A DNA stretch of 64,000 bases from JAJYKC01 sp963823105 (GTDB lineage: Bacteria > Acidobacteriota > Terriglobia > Bryobacterales > Bryobacteraceae), in the NCBI GenBank assembly GCA_963823105.1, contig CAWGKC010000017.1:248001-312000 (forward strand). The letters are read 5' to 3'. The notes beneath the pieces are model-generated. The model was not told where the DNA came from, searched no databases, and worked only from the letters and a program-made list of their open reading frames with translations. A program made the position numbers and the translations under genes. This document shows positions 45,073-54,009 of this stretch, piece after piece. Within the stretch, counting starts at the first letter, position 1. Each line of letters begins with the position of its first letter.

Positions 45073-46526
45073 CGGCTTCGGCGGCTTGGCCACCGCCGTC
45101 CGCCTCCAGGCCAAGGGCTACCGGGTCCGGCTATTCGAATCCCTCGCTCAGCCCGGAGGCCGCGCCTACGTCTATCGCCAGGACGGCTTCACTTTCAACG
45201 CCGGCCCTACCGTTATCACCGCGCCCTTCCTGCTCGACGAGATCTTCGCCGCCGCCGGCCGCCGAACCGCGCGATTATATCGATCTGGTCCCCATCGATC
45301 CCTTCTACCGCATCGAATTCCACGACGGCCGCGCATTTGAATACAACGGCGACGAAAAAGAAACCGAGCGCCGCGTCGCCGCTTTCTCGCCCGGCGATCT
45401 CGACGGCTACCGCAAGATGATCGTTCAAACGAAGGCCATCTTCGCCAAAGGCTTCACCGAGCTTGCCGATCGTCCGTTTCTCAAATTCTCCGACATGCTG
45501 CGCGTCGCGCCGGATCTCGTCCGCCTCCAGTCTTACCGCACCGTCCATGGCTTCGCCGCCCGCTATATCAAGGACCCACTGCTTCGCCGCGTCTTCAGCT
45601 TTCATCCCCTGTTGGTCGGCGGAAATCCGTTTCAAACCACCTCCATCTACGCGCTCATCCATCACCTCGAACGCCAGTGGGGCGTGCATTATTGCATGGG
45701 CGGCACCGGCGCCATCGTAAACGCCCTCTGCACCGTTTTTCGCGAACTCGGCGGTTGCCTCTATCTCAATTCCCCCATACGCCGTATTCAAACCGCCCAT
45801 CGCGCCGTCACCGGCGTCGAGACCGCCGATGGCCGCGTCTTCGCCGCCGATGCCGCCGTCAGCAACGCCGACGTCGCCAATACATACACCAAGCTTATCG
45901 ATCCTTCCGCCCGCCGCAAATACACCGCTTCGCGCCTTGATCGAATGCGCTACAGCATGTCCCTGTTCGTCATCTATTTCGGCACGCGCCGCCAATATCC
46001 CAGCGTCCGCCATCACACCATCGTCCTCGGCGAGCGCTACCGCGAACTCCTCCACGACATCTTCAACGCCAAACGCCTTCCGGAAGATTTTTCGCTGTAT
46101 CTCCACCGCCCCACCGCCACCGATCCCTCGATGGCCCCTCCCGGATGCGATTGCTTTTACGCTCTCGTCCCCGTGCCGAATCAAGCCAGCGGCATCGATT
46201 GGACCGCGCAAGCCGCGCCCTTCCGCGATCGCGTCATGCGATTTCTCGACAAACGCTACCTCCCCGGCCTGCTGGACAATCTCGCCACGGAACGTGTCTT
46301 CACGCCGCTGGATTTTGAAACCACTCTCGAAAGCCATCTCGGCGCGGCGTTCTCCTTCGAGCCGGTGCTCACGCAATCGGCGTGGTTCCGTCCGCACAAC
46401 GCCAGCGAAGACGTGAAGCACCTCTACTTCGCCGGCGCCGGAACCCATCCCGGAGCGGGCGTTCCCGGCGTGCTATCCTCGGCCAAAATCGTCGAAAATC
46501 TGATTTGCGAGCGCTTGCCGAATTGA
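45044..46526 (+). pseudogene. crtI: Phytoene desaturase CrtI-type, frameshifted
   Basis: ATG 45044 begins with the FAD-binding Rossmann motif VIAVIGSGFGGLATAVRLQAKGYRVRLFE and GGRAYVYRQDGFTFNAGPTVITAP, typical of CrtI-family desaturases. An extra C near 45265 shifts the frame. The rest (DYIDLVPIDPFYRIEFHDG onward) runs to 46526, including FSFHPLLVGGNPFQTTSIYALI, YCMGGTGAIVNAL and the C-terminal flavin-binding LYFAGAGTHPGAGVPGVLSSAK. Joined length is ~490 residues, normal for the family. It would desaturate phytoene toward lycopene. The number of desaturation steps cannot be read from sequence. Confidence 0.82.
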
Positions 46527-47407
46527 CGCCCTCCTCTCACGATCTCGACTCGCACTATCGCGACGCCGCCCGCGCCACCTCCGCAGGCACGCGCAGCTTC
46601 TACTTCGCCACGCGCTTCTTTCCCCGCCCGCTCGCCCGCTCCGCCCACGCCGTCTATTGGTTCTGCCGCCACACCGACGACCTTGTCGACGAGTGCGTTA
46701 CGGTCGACGATGGCCGCCGCGATCTCGAAGCCTGGGCCCGCGACGTCGAATCCGCACTCGCCGGCCAACAGCCGTCGCACCCCGTTCTTAAAGTCTTCCT
46801 CGATACCGTGTCCCGCTGTTCCATCCCTCGCGAATATCCGTTGGAACTGATCGAAGGCATGCGCATGGATCTCGAACAAACCCGCTACGCCACGTTCGCC
46901 GATCTGCGCGTCTTCTGTTACCGCGTGGCTTCCGTCGTCGGTTTGATGATGTCCCACGTCATAGGCTTCGCCGCAGGGAACCGGGGCGAAGTGCTGGGCC
47001 GCGCCGTCGATCTCGGCATCGCCATGCAGCTTACTAACATCCTCCGCGACATCGGCGAGGATCTCGACCGCGGCCGCATTTATCTTCCACAGGAGGATCT
47101 GGACCGCTTCGGATATTCCGAGAAGAGCTTCCGCGCCCGCCTCCACAACCCCGCATTCGAAACGTTAATGCGCTTTCAGGCCGCCCGCGCCCGTGCTTTC
47201 TACGAAGCCGCCCGCCCCGGCATCGGCCTCCTCGCGCCCAGCGGCCGCTTCGCCGTCCACATCGCGTCCGATGTCTACGCCGGCATCCTCACCCGGATCG
47301 AAGCATCGCACTACGATGTTTTCAACCGCCGCGCCTATGTCCCCGCCACGCGGAAATATTGGATCACCGCCCGGCGTTTGGCCGGCCGCGCTCTCGCCGC
47401 GCGTTAA
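46523..47407 (+). CDS. crtB: Phytoene synthase CrtB-like
   Basis: About 294 residues from TTG 46523, which overlaps the crtI stop (TTGA); the first codons give LTPSSHDLDSHYRD. Trans-isoprenyl synthase motifs are intact: FCRHTDDLVDECV (first Asp-rich region), LTNILRDIGEDLDRGRIYLPQEDL (second), and YEAARPGIGLL. Two GGPP molecules are joined to phytoene through prephytoene diphosphate. The tight overlap with crtI supports an operon crtE-crtI-crtB. Squalene/dehydrosqualene synthase is a less likely alternative given the neighbouring GGPP-type synthase and CrtI. Confidence 0.88.
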   Translation: MTPSSHDLDSHYRDAARATSAGTRSFYFATRFFPRPLARSAHAVYWFCRHTDDLVDECVTVDDGRRDLEAWARDVESALAGQQPSHPVLKVFLDTVSRCSIPREYPLELIEGMRMDLEQTRYATFADLRVFCYRVASVVGLMMSHVIGFAAGNRGEVLGRAVDLGIAMQLTNILRDIGEDLDRGRIYLPQEDLDRFGYSEKSFRARLHNPAFETLMRFQAARARAFYEAARPGIGLLAPSGRFAVHIASDVYAGILTRIEASHYDVFNRRAYVPATRKYWITARRLAGRALAAR

Positions 47408-47410
47408 CCG

Positions 47411-48806
47411 ATGCTATCGAGTTCGATCCAGCGTTCGTCCCTTGCCGCGCTCTGCGGCCTTGTGCCGCACTACATTTGCTTCTATCTCTTCGGGTGGCCA
47501 CTGCTCACCGAAGCGATCGCCGAGTGGATCATGGCCCGCACGCCGTCGCGGTTCGCCGTTCCCCTTCTTGGTACGCTCGGCCCCTGGGCCAAGCCCTTCG
47601 CTCTCACCGGCGCGCTCGCCATGCTCGGCTTCGCCCTGTTCCTCGTCCGGATTTGCGGCGGCCGGCGCTGGTTCCTCGTCGTGCCTGCCGCCATCGGCAT
47701 CGGCTGGTTCTTTGGCTATTCAAGCATCCCCGGCAGCCTGTCCTTCTGGCTCCCCGCGGCGTTCGCGCTCGCGCACCGTCCCTCGCCGCCGGTCAGTTTC
47801 CCTCGCCGCGCCTTCCTCGTTGCGGCAATGCCGGCCGGCGTCGCGGCCGTCGCGCTGGAAGGCTACCTCCGCAACGGCGCTCTGGCCCGCCGCGCCGTGC
47901 AACCCGTTGCGCTGTTCCCCTTTCACCCTCCCGCGACCCGCTTCGGCGCCGGCCTCGTGCGCAAAGCAGTCACGCCCACCGCGGAATTCTATGGCATGAG
48001 CAAGAACGCCGTCGATCCTTCCATCGACCCCACGCGCTGGCGCCTGCGCATCACCTCGGAGGGCCGCACGCTGCACGAGTTCACTTACGCCGAGCTGCTC
48101 TCACTGCCCCGCACCGAACGCTACGCCACCCTCCGTTGCGTCAGCAACACTCTGCAATCGGACCTGATGGGTACCGCGCTTTGGAGCGGCATTTTCCTCT
48201 CGCAGCTCACAAGCCGCCGCCTTGTGCCTTCGTCGGCCGTCGAAACGGCCATTTTCGGCGCCGACGGCCATAGCGACAGCGTCCCCATCGGATATGCGTT
48301 CGACAATGAAATGATGCTCGCGCTCGGCATGAACGGCGAAACACTCAACCGCACCCACGGCTTCCCGCTCCGCCTGCTCGCTCCTCGTTATTACGGCTTC
48401 AAGAACGTCAAGTGGATTTCCGAGATCCGCTTCGTCGGCCGGCCGTTCTACGGAACGTGGCCGAAGCTCGGCTATACGAAGGAACCACTGATCCATACGG
48501 CGTCGCACATCGACCGCATCGCGCGCAATGGCGGCGCGCTGCGCGTCGGCGGAGTCTCGTTCGCCGGCGTTCGCGGCATTCGCGAGGTCGATCTTCGCGC
48601 CGGCTCCGGCGCGTGGACCAAGGCTGTGCTCGAAACGCCTCTCTCCGCTTTCACGTGGACGCGCTGGCGCGCCGAGCTGCCCGCCAACGGCGCCGCCATC
48701 GTCGAAGCCGCGCGCTCGATGGCACGGGACATTGGCAAGAGGCAAACGAAGGCCCGCTGTTTCCCGACGGCGTCACCGGTCCCACGATCCGGCGGATCCG
48801 CGATGA
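47411..48806 (+). pseudogene. Membrane-anchored molybdopterin (sulfite-oxidase-fold) oxidoreductase, C-terminal frameshift
   Basis: ATG 47411 lies three bases after crtB. Residues 1-~160 contain about four hydrophobic helices (SLAALCGLVPHYICFYLFGWPLL, ALTGALAMLGFALFLVRI, WFLVVPAAIGIGWFFGY, AFLVAAMPAGVAAVALEG). The periplasmic part has the sulfite-oxidase fold: TPTAEFYGMSKNAVDP, TLRCVSNTL with the molybdenum-binding Cys, TALWSGIFLSQL and YYGFKNVKWISEIRFV. Near 48712 the frame shifts, and the expected ending (DGTGHWQEANEGPLFPDGVTGPTIRR) is in another frame. The uninterrupted open frame instead runs on into the next gene. An oxidoreductase inside a carotenoid cluster is unusual; a role in pigment oxidation is only a hypothesis. 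Confidence 0.72.
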
Positions 48807-49863
48807 GCGCCTACTTCGCCTTCGCCGCCGCCTTCGCCATTCTCTTCTTCTTTTGGAAATCGCGAATCAACTGGCTCGCCTTCCCCAACCTCCGCGCGTC
48901 GGTCCGCGCCCACTCCGGATCAACTCACTATCATCATTCCCGCACGCGATGAGGCGGCGAATATCGCCCGCGCGGTTTCGAGCTTCGCCGGGCTTCCGGT
49001 GATCGTCGTGGACGACCATTCTTCCGACGCCACCGCCGCCCTCGCCGCGCAGGCCGGCGCGATGGTAATCCCGGCGCCCACGCTCGCCGCGGGCCATCTT
49101 CGGGAAACCGAACGCCTGCCAAGCCGGCGCCGATGCCGCAACCACCGAGTGGCTGCTCTTCGTCGACGCCGACACGTGGTTCGATCCCGGCTTCGCCGCC
49201 GCGTTGATCGACTACGTCGAACGCGAGAAACTCGAAGCGGCCAGCGTCTTCCCGCACCAGGAGTGCTTCACCTTCGTCGAGAAGCTGCTGGTGCCTTACG
49301 CCTTCGCGCTGTACTTTTGCGGCGTCGAAGCGCGCGCGGTGAACAGCCCGCGTTCGAGCGAGGCGCTTGCCAACGGCCAGTGCCTGCTGTTTCGCCGCGA
49401 GGCATATTTCAAGATTGGCGGACACGCGGCGGTGGCCACATCGGTGATCGAGGACGTCGCCCTCGCCCGCCTCGCCAAGCGGCATCGTCTGCGGTATCGC
49501 GTGCTGCGCTCGGACACGCTCGCGCATGTGCGCATGTACGACAGCCTGGGCGCGATCTGGCGGGGTTTCGAGAAAAACTCGTTCCGGTTCCTGATGGCGA
49601 ATCCCATTACCGGCATCGAAGTGATGTTCGCTTCGATCGCCGCCACCTCGTGGTTGCCGGCGCTGATTTGGGCCGGTCTTGAAGGACAGTGGCTGGCGGC
49701 GTTTGCGCCCGTCGCCGCGCTCATCGGCGTGTTCATTCCCAGCGAGGGAAAACGCGCCCTCCAGGTTCCACTCGCCGTTTATCCGTTTCAGGCCATCGCG
49801 CTTGCGTCCATGTTCTCGACAATCTTCGGGCGCAAAGTGATGTGGAAAGGGCGGCGTGTCTGA
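48803..49863 (+). pseudogene. Family 2 glycosyltransferase, probably for carotenoid glycosylation, frameshifted
   Basis: ATG 48803 starts a membrane anchor (AYFAFAAAFAILFFFWKSR). The frame shifts near 48895 to LTIIIPARDEAANIARAV and VIVVDDHSSDAT, the GT-A nucleotide-sugar motifs. It shifts again near 49095 to GKPNACQAGADAATTEWLLFVDADTWF, containing the DxD motif. The remainder is intact: EDVALARLAKRHRLRYRV (ED motif), then C-terminal helices ending FGRKVMWKG. Joined length is ~350 residues. The layout resembles CruC/CrtQ/HpnB-type transferases. Followed by an acyltransferase whose GTG start overlaps its last codons, it fits a glycosyl-ester pathway. Confidence 0.75.
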
Positions 49864-50590
49864 ACGCGCCCGGCCGCTGCGTTATCCGGTTCCATGGAAG
49901 GCGCTGTCGGTTCTGGGTCCGCACATCGCGCGTTCGACGCGAGGGGATACGGATTGGATCGCGGCGCAATTCGTCGCGGCGATGAATCCGCCGCCGCGAT
50001 ACGTGGGTCTCGAAAACATCCCCGCGGTTCCGCCGTTCATCGTCGCGGCCAATCATTATCAGCGTCGCGGGCTGTGGATCGCTCATGCGGCGTCGGCCAT
50101 TTCTATGGCTGTCGAATCGCGCACGGGGCCGCTCGATCCCACGGTGCGATGGCTGGTGACGGCCAACTGGCCGCCGCTGCGCCTTGGGCCGGTCCGCATT
50201 TCTTCGCCGGGCGATTGGCTGCTTCCGCGCGTGGCGAACGCGTTCGGATACTACAGCGTGCCCTTCGCCGGCACGAATCCGGCGCGCACCGCGCAGGCGT
50301 TGCGCCGGATGCTGCGCGAACTCCGGCATCGGCCGTTCGTCGCGGGCATTTTTCCCGAAGGCGCGGACGGCACGGCCGATTGCGCGCATCCGCCGCTGCC
50401 CGGCATCGAGCGCTTCCTGGTTCTTTTGGCGCGCTCCGGGGCGCCCGTGATTCCGGCCCGCGTTTCGGAGGCAAACGGACGTTTCGTCGTCCATTTCGGC
50501 GCGGCCATCGCGCCGCCGGCGCTGCTTCGATCGGACAAAGCCGCGGTTCTGACGATGCAGGCAATCGCGTCGCTACCCTCATCCAACTGA
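49856..50590 (+). CDS. PlsC-like acyltransferase, probably for glycosyl-carotenoid acylation
   Basis: A 244-residue protein from GTG 49856, overlapping the glycosyltransferase by 8 bases. Lysophospholipid-acyltransferase landmarks are PPRYVGLENIPAVPPFIVAANHY (motif I region with NH), YYSVPFAGTNPARTA, and FVAGIFPEGADG (FPEG motif III). The classical HX4D aspartate is not present after the NH: the sequence is NHYQRRGLW. Members with this variant occur beside pigment glycosyltransferases, as with CruD or CrtO. The probable reaction is fatty acylation of a carotenoid glycoside at the membrane; lysophosphatidate acylation is the alternative. Confidence 0.75.
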   Translation: MSERARPLRYPVPWKALSVLGPHIARSTRGDTDWIAAQFVAAMNPPPRYVGLENIPAVPPFIVAANHYQRRGLWIAHAASAISMAVESRTGPLDPTVRWLVTANWPPLRLGPVRISSPGDWLLPRVANAFGYYSVPFAGTNPARTAQALRRMLRELRHRPFVAGIFPEGADGTADCAHPPLPGIERFLVLLARSGAPVIPARVSEANGRFVVHFGAAIAPPALLRSDKAAVLTMQAIASLPSSN

Positions 50591-50641
50591 AACCGGATGC
50601 GGCGAGCGGCGTCTTTCTTAGTGTTAGGAGACGACACGGAA

Positions 50642-51051
50642 ATGAAAGGTGCAACCATTTTAGGCGCGTTATCCGCGTGCCTGTTAGGAAGCTTCCTAAT
50701 CCCATCCGCGAAGGCCGGCGAAGCCGACCGGATGACGGAAGTACAATTCGATGGACCGGTGCAGATTGAAAATACCGTGTTATTACCCGGCGAGTATGTT
50801 TTCGAGATCCAAGAATCGCCATCGGACCTCGATATCGTGCGCGTAATGACGGGAGACGGCGAACGTCTCGTCACCACGGTTTTCGGGATGCCGGCCTTCC
50901 GCCAAAATCCCGATCACAGCGAGATCACGTTCTATAAAATGCGGCCGCGGGCGAAACTCCGGCGCTGAAGAACTGGTTCTACGGCGGCGAGCAAGACGGC
51001 ATCGAGTTCAGCCTCTCCGGCCACGCACCCGCGGCCGGCGGCACGAAGTAA
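50642..51051 (+). pseudogene. Small secreted beta-rich protein, frameshifted copy
   Basis: ATG 50642 gives a signal peptide (ILGALSACLLGSFLIPSAKA) and a beta-rich domain: RMTEVQFDGPVQIENTVLLPGEYVFEI, then GDGERLVTTVFGMPAF and EITFYKM. At about 50940 the frame shifts, and the end of the protein (AAGETPALKNWFYGGEQDGIEFSLSG) is in another frame, stopping at TAA 51049-51051. It is a clear paralogue of the next gene, which reads through without interruption. The family is common in Acidobacteriota and has no assigned function. Confidence 0.75.
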
Positions 51052-51080
51052 CCCACGCAATAAACAAGGAGTAAATTTCA

Positions 51081-51500
51081 ATGAAAACCGCAACGTTAGT
51101 TGCCACAGCCTCGGTGTGTCTGCTCGGCGGCTTATTCGCCACCCATGCGAAAGCCGATGAGTGGAATCGCAAAACGGAAGTAACCCTCAACGAACCAGCC
51201 AGAGTTCAGAATACGGTCCTGCTTCCCGGTAGGTACGTTTTCGAGTTGGCCAATTCCGACGTGAATCGCGACATCGTCGACATCTACTCGGGCGATGGCA
51301 AGCACCTTGTCACGACGGTGATCGGGATCGCCGCATCGCGCGAGTCCGAGCCAGCCGGGAAAGATCAAATCACGTTCTACGAAACGCCAGCCGGAGAGTC
51401 GCCGGCGATCGCGACCTGGTACTACGGCGGAGACGACACCGGTATTCAGTTCCGTTTGGAAGATCACAGCCACGCGGGCAGCGCCGGTGGCATGAAGTAA
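51081..51500 (+). CDS. Small secreted beta-rich protein
   Basis: A 139-residue protein with AAGGAG upstream of ATG 51081. A signal peptide (TLVATASVCLLGGLFATHAKA) is followed by a compact domain: RKTEVTLNEPARVQNTVLLPGRYVFEL, SGDGKHLVTTVIGI, DQITFYETPAGESPAIATWYYGG, and an end IQFRLEDHSHAG. It resembles the uncharacterised exported proteins that open with a 'TEV.....PV.V..TVLLPG.Y.F' strand pair. It is the intact partner of the broken copy 30 bases upstream. No enzymatic residues are evident; an envelope or extracellular structural role is only a guess. Confidence 0.8.
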   Translation: MKTATLVATASVCLLGGLFATHAKADEWNRKTEVTLNEPARVQNTVLLPGRYVFELANSDVNRDIVDIYSGDGKHLVTTVIGIAASRESEPAGKDQITFYETPAGESPAIATWYYGGDDTGIQFRLEDHSHAGSAGGMK

Positions 51501-51558
51501 ACCCCAAAAGGGTTAGTGGGGACGCCGGGGACGGTCCCCACGCCAAATTGTTTCCGGA

Positions 51559-54009
51559 TCACTCGATTCGCAGCGCCTCCATCGGGTCGACCCGCGCGGC
51601 GCGGCGGGCGGGAATGTAACTGGCCGCGAAGGCGACGGCGGCGAGAAGCCCGGCGACGGCGGCGAGCGTGAGCGGATCCGTCGCGCTGACGCCGAAAATC
51701 ATACCGGACATCGCGCGAGTGAGGGCGAAGGCGCCACAAAGCCCGATGGCGATTCCGAGGAAGGTGAGCTTGAGACCTTGGCCGACGACAAGGCGCAGAA
51801 CGTCGCGCGGCGCGGCGCCGAGCGCCATGCGGATGCCGAGTTCGCGGGTGCGCAGACTCACGACATAGGCGAGGACGCCGTAAAGACCGAGCGACGCGAG
51901 AACGAGGGCGAGCGAGGCGAAGACGCCGAGGATGGTCATGACGAAGCGGCGAGATTCGGGCCATTCGACGCGCTGCCGCTCCATCGTGCGGGCGGGTTCG
52001 ACGGGTTGATCGGGATCGATGCTCCAAACGGCGTTCTCCACGGGATGGGTAAGCATCATGGGATCGCCCGAGGTGCGCACGGCGAGGTAGAAATCGGAAT
52101 AGGCGCGGGAGGGGGTGAAGAGTTCGGGCGTCAGAGGAGAATCCGGGCCCATTTCGTGGATCCCTCCGACGACGCCGATCACTCTCGTCTTCTGCTCGCC
52201 ATCCCCCAGGATGACGGTTTTTCCGAGTGGATTTTGATTGGGCCAGTTTTCACGGGCGAAGGATTCGCTGACGACGACGGAGGTGGGGTCATCGGCCTCG
52301 GCCTCGGCGCGCGTGAACGTGCGGCCGAGCCTCAGCGGAATGCCGAGCGTTTTGAAGTACGTCTCAGAGACGGCGGAGAGAAAGGTAAGGCGGACGTTTT
52401 TCGGTTTCGGAGGGTCGCCTTCGAGACGATAGGAGTTTTCGGTGACGCGCTCCATAGGCAGGGCGCTGGAGATGCTGGCGGACTGGACGCCGGGGAGTTT
52501 TTCGACACGCTCCAGCAATCGATCGCCGAAGAGTTTCCTCCGCGCGGCATCGGGATATCGGATGGAGGAGAGACCGATCTCGACGGTGAGCAGACGATCG
52601 GTGCGGAAGCCGGGATCGACGTTCATGAGGGCGCGAAGGCTGCGGATCATCAATCCGGCGCCGGCGAGGAGAACGAGGGCGAGGGCGACTTCGGCGACGA
52701 CGAGCGCGCTACGCAGGAGATTGGAGCCGCCGGCGACGGAGCGGCCGCTTTGGGCGAGGCGGCGGTTGACGTCTTCGCGCACGGAGTGGAGAGCGGGTGC
52801 GAGGCCGAAGAAGAGGCTGGCGGCGAGGACGACGAGGAAGGTGAAGGCGAGCACCGCGGGATCGACACGCAATTCGTGCAGGCCATGGGAGTCCTTGGGC
52901 GCGAAAGCGGCGATGGCGTCGAGGCTCCAGAAGGCGAGAAGCAACCCGGCCGCGCCACCCATGAGGCTGGTGAGGAGGCTCTCGGTCAACATCTGTTGCA
53001 CGATGCGCCCGCGCGTCGCGCCGAGCGCCATGCGGACGGCGATCTCGCGTGAGCGGCCGGCGGCGCGGGCGAGCATGAGATTGGCGACGTTGGCGCAGGC
53101 GATCAACAAAACAAAGCCGACGGCGAATTGCAGCACGAGAAGGTTCCGGCGCAGATCGGGGTCCACGTCCTCCTCTGCGACGGGGAAGACGGTGGCGGTC
53201 CAGCCGTCATCTAAGTCCGGGTTTTGTTTTTCGAGGCGTTTGGCGATGACGCGCATTTCCTGGCGGGCGTTTTCGAGAGAGGCGCCGGGGCCGAGGCGGG
53301 CGTAGACGTAGTAGGCCCGCGACTGGAGCGCGTCTTTACTCAGATGGCTGAGGTCGAGAGGAAGAAGAACCTGGGGATCGGGGTGGTTGGCGCCGCCCCA
53401 CATGGCGGGAAATTCGAAACCGTCGGGCAGGACGCCGGCGATGCGGCGCGGTTTGGCGTCGACCCGGATGGTCTTGCCCACGAGGTTGCGATCGGCGCCG
53501 AAGCGTTTGCGATAAAGCTTTGCGCTTAGAAGGACGGCCTCATCGGCGGACGACGTTTCTTCCGGAGTGAAATTCCGGCCCGATGCGAGCGGGACGCCGA
53601 GGAGCGGGAAGAGATTGGGTTGGATGCGGAGTGCTTCGACGCGTTCGGGCCGGGCGGCGCCGCGGCCGGCGAGATCGCATTGAAGAGTCGTGAACGCGGT
53701 CATGTCTTCCAACGAGCGGCTCTGGCGCCGCCATTGTTCGAAGTTCTCGGGCGCGGCCTGCATTCGTTCGGCGGCGAAGGCGAAGGTAAGGCCGAGGGAG
53801 GGGTTTTTCTCCCAAAGCATGACGAGGCGGGAGGGGTCGCGCAGGCGTTTGAGCGGAGCGGAGTTCACCAGCACCGCGTCGACGACGGTGAACATGGCGG
53901 TGTTGGCGCCCATGCCGAGGGCGAGGGCGAGAACGGCGATGGCAGTGAAGCCGCGGCTTCTCGCCATGCCGCGCAAAGCGTAACGGGTGTCCTGCCAGAG
54001 GGTTCTCAT
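51559..54009 (-). CDS. ADOP-type ABC transporter permease (MacB/FtsX family)
   Basis: An intact 816-residue permease from ATG 54009; the open frame extends further upstream, but that part belongs to the receptor gene. Start MRTLWQDTRYALRGMARS, membrane helix FTAIAVLALALGMGANTAMF, MacB periplasmic domain, first FtsX unit (FVLLIACANVANLMLARAAGRSREIAVRMALGA), second MacB domain (PGVQSASISSALPM, FARENWPNQNPLGKTV), second FtsX unit (LYGVLAYVVSLRTRELGIRMALGA) and end DPMEALRIE. It lacks the permease-prefix domain seen in the gene at 60669. The start overlaps the receptor stop by one base (TGATG), so the two are coupled. Transported substrate unknown. Confidence 0.9.
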   Translation of the reverse strand: MRTLWQDTRYALRGMARSRGFTAIAVLALALGMGANTAMFTVVDAVLVNSAPLKRLRDPSRLVMLWEKNPSLGLTFAFAAERMQAAPENFEQWRRQSRSLEDMTAFTTLQCDLAGRGAARPERVEALRIQPNLFPLLGVPLASGRNFTPEETSSADEAVLLSAKLYRKRFGADRNLVGKTIRVDAKPRRIAGVLPDGFEFPAMWGGANHPDPQVLLPLDLSHLSKDALQSRAYYVYARLGPGASLENARQEMRVIAKRLEKQNPDLDDGWTATVFPVAEEDVDPDLRRNLLVLQFAVGFVLLIACANVANLMLARAAGRSREIAVRMALGATRGRIVQQMLTESLLTSLMGGAAGLLLAFWSLDAIAAFAPKDSHGLHELRVDPAVLAFTFLVVLAASLFFGLAPALHSVREDVNRRLAQSGRSVAGGSNLLRSALVVAEVALALVLLAGAGLMIRSLRALMNVDPGFRTDRLLTVEIGLSSIRYPDAARRKLFGDRLLERVEKLPGVQSASISSALPMERVTENSYRLEGDPPKPKNVRLTFLSAVSETYFKTLGIPLRLGRTFTRAEAEADDPTSVVVSESFARENWPNQNPLGKTVILGDGEQKTRVIGVVGGIHEMGPDSPLTPELFTPSRAYSDFYLAVRTSGDPMMLTHPVENAVWSIDPDQPVEPARTMERQRVEWPESRRFVMTILGVFASLALVLASLGLYGVLAYVVSLRTRELGIRMALGAAPRDVLRLVVGQGLKLTFLGIAIGLCGAFALTRAMSGMIFGVSATDPLTLAAVAGLLAAVAFAASYIPARRAARVDPMEALRIE

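Noticed and set aside
45216..46448. 410-codon open frame on the minus strand across crtI
   Set aside because: It is the complement of a well-matched CrtI desaturase with very GC-rich codons; the product is Gly/Ala/Glu-rich without any recognisable motif.
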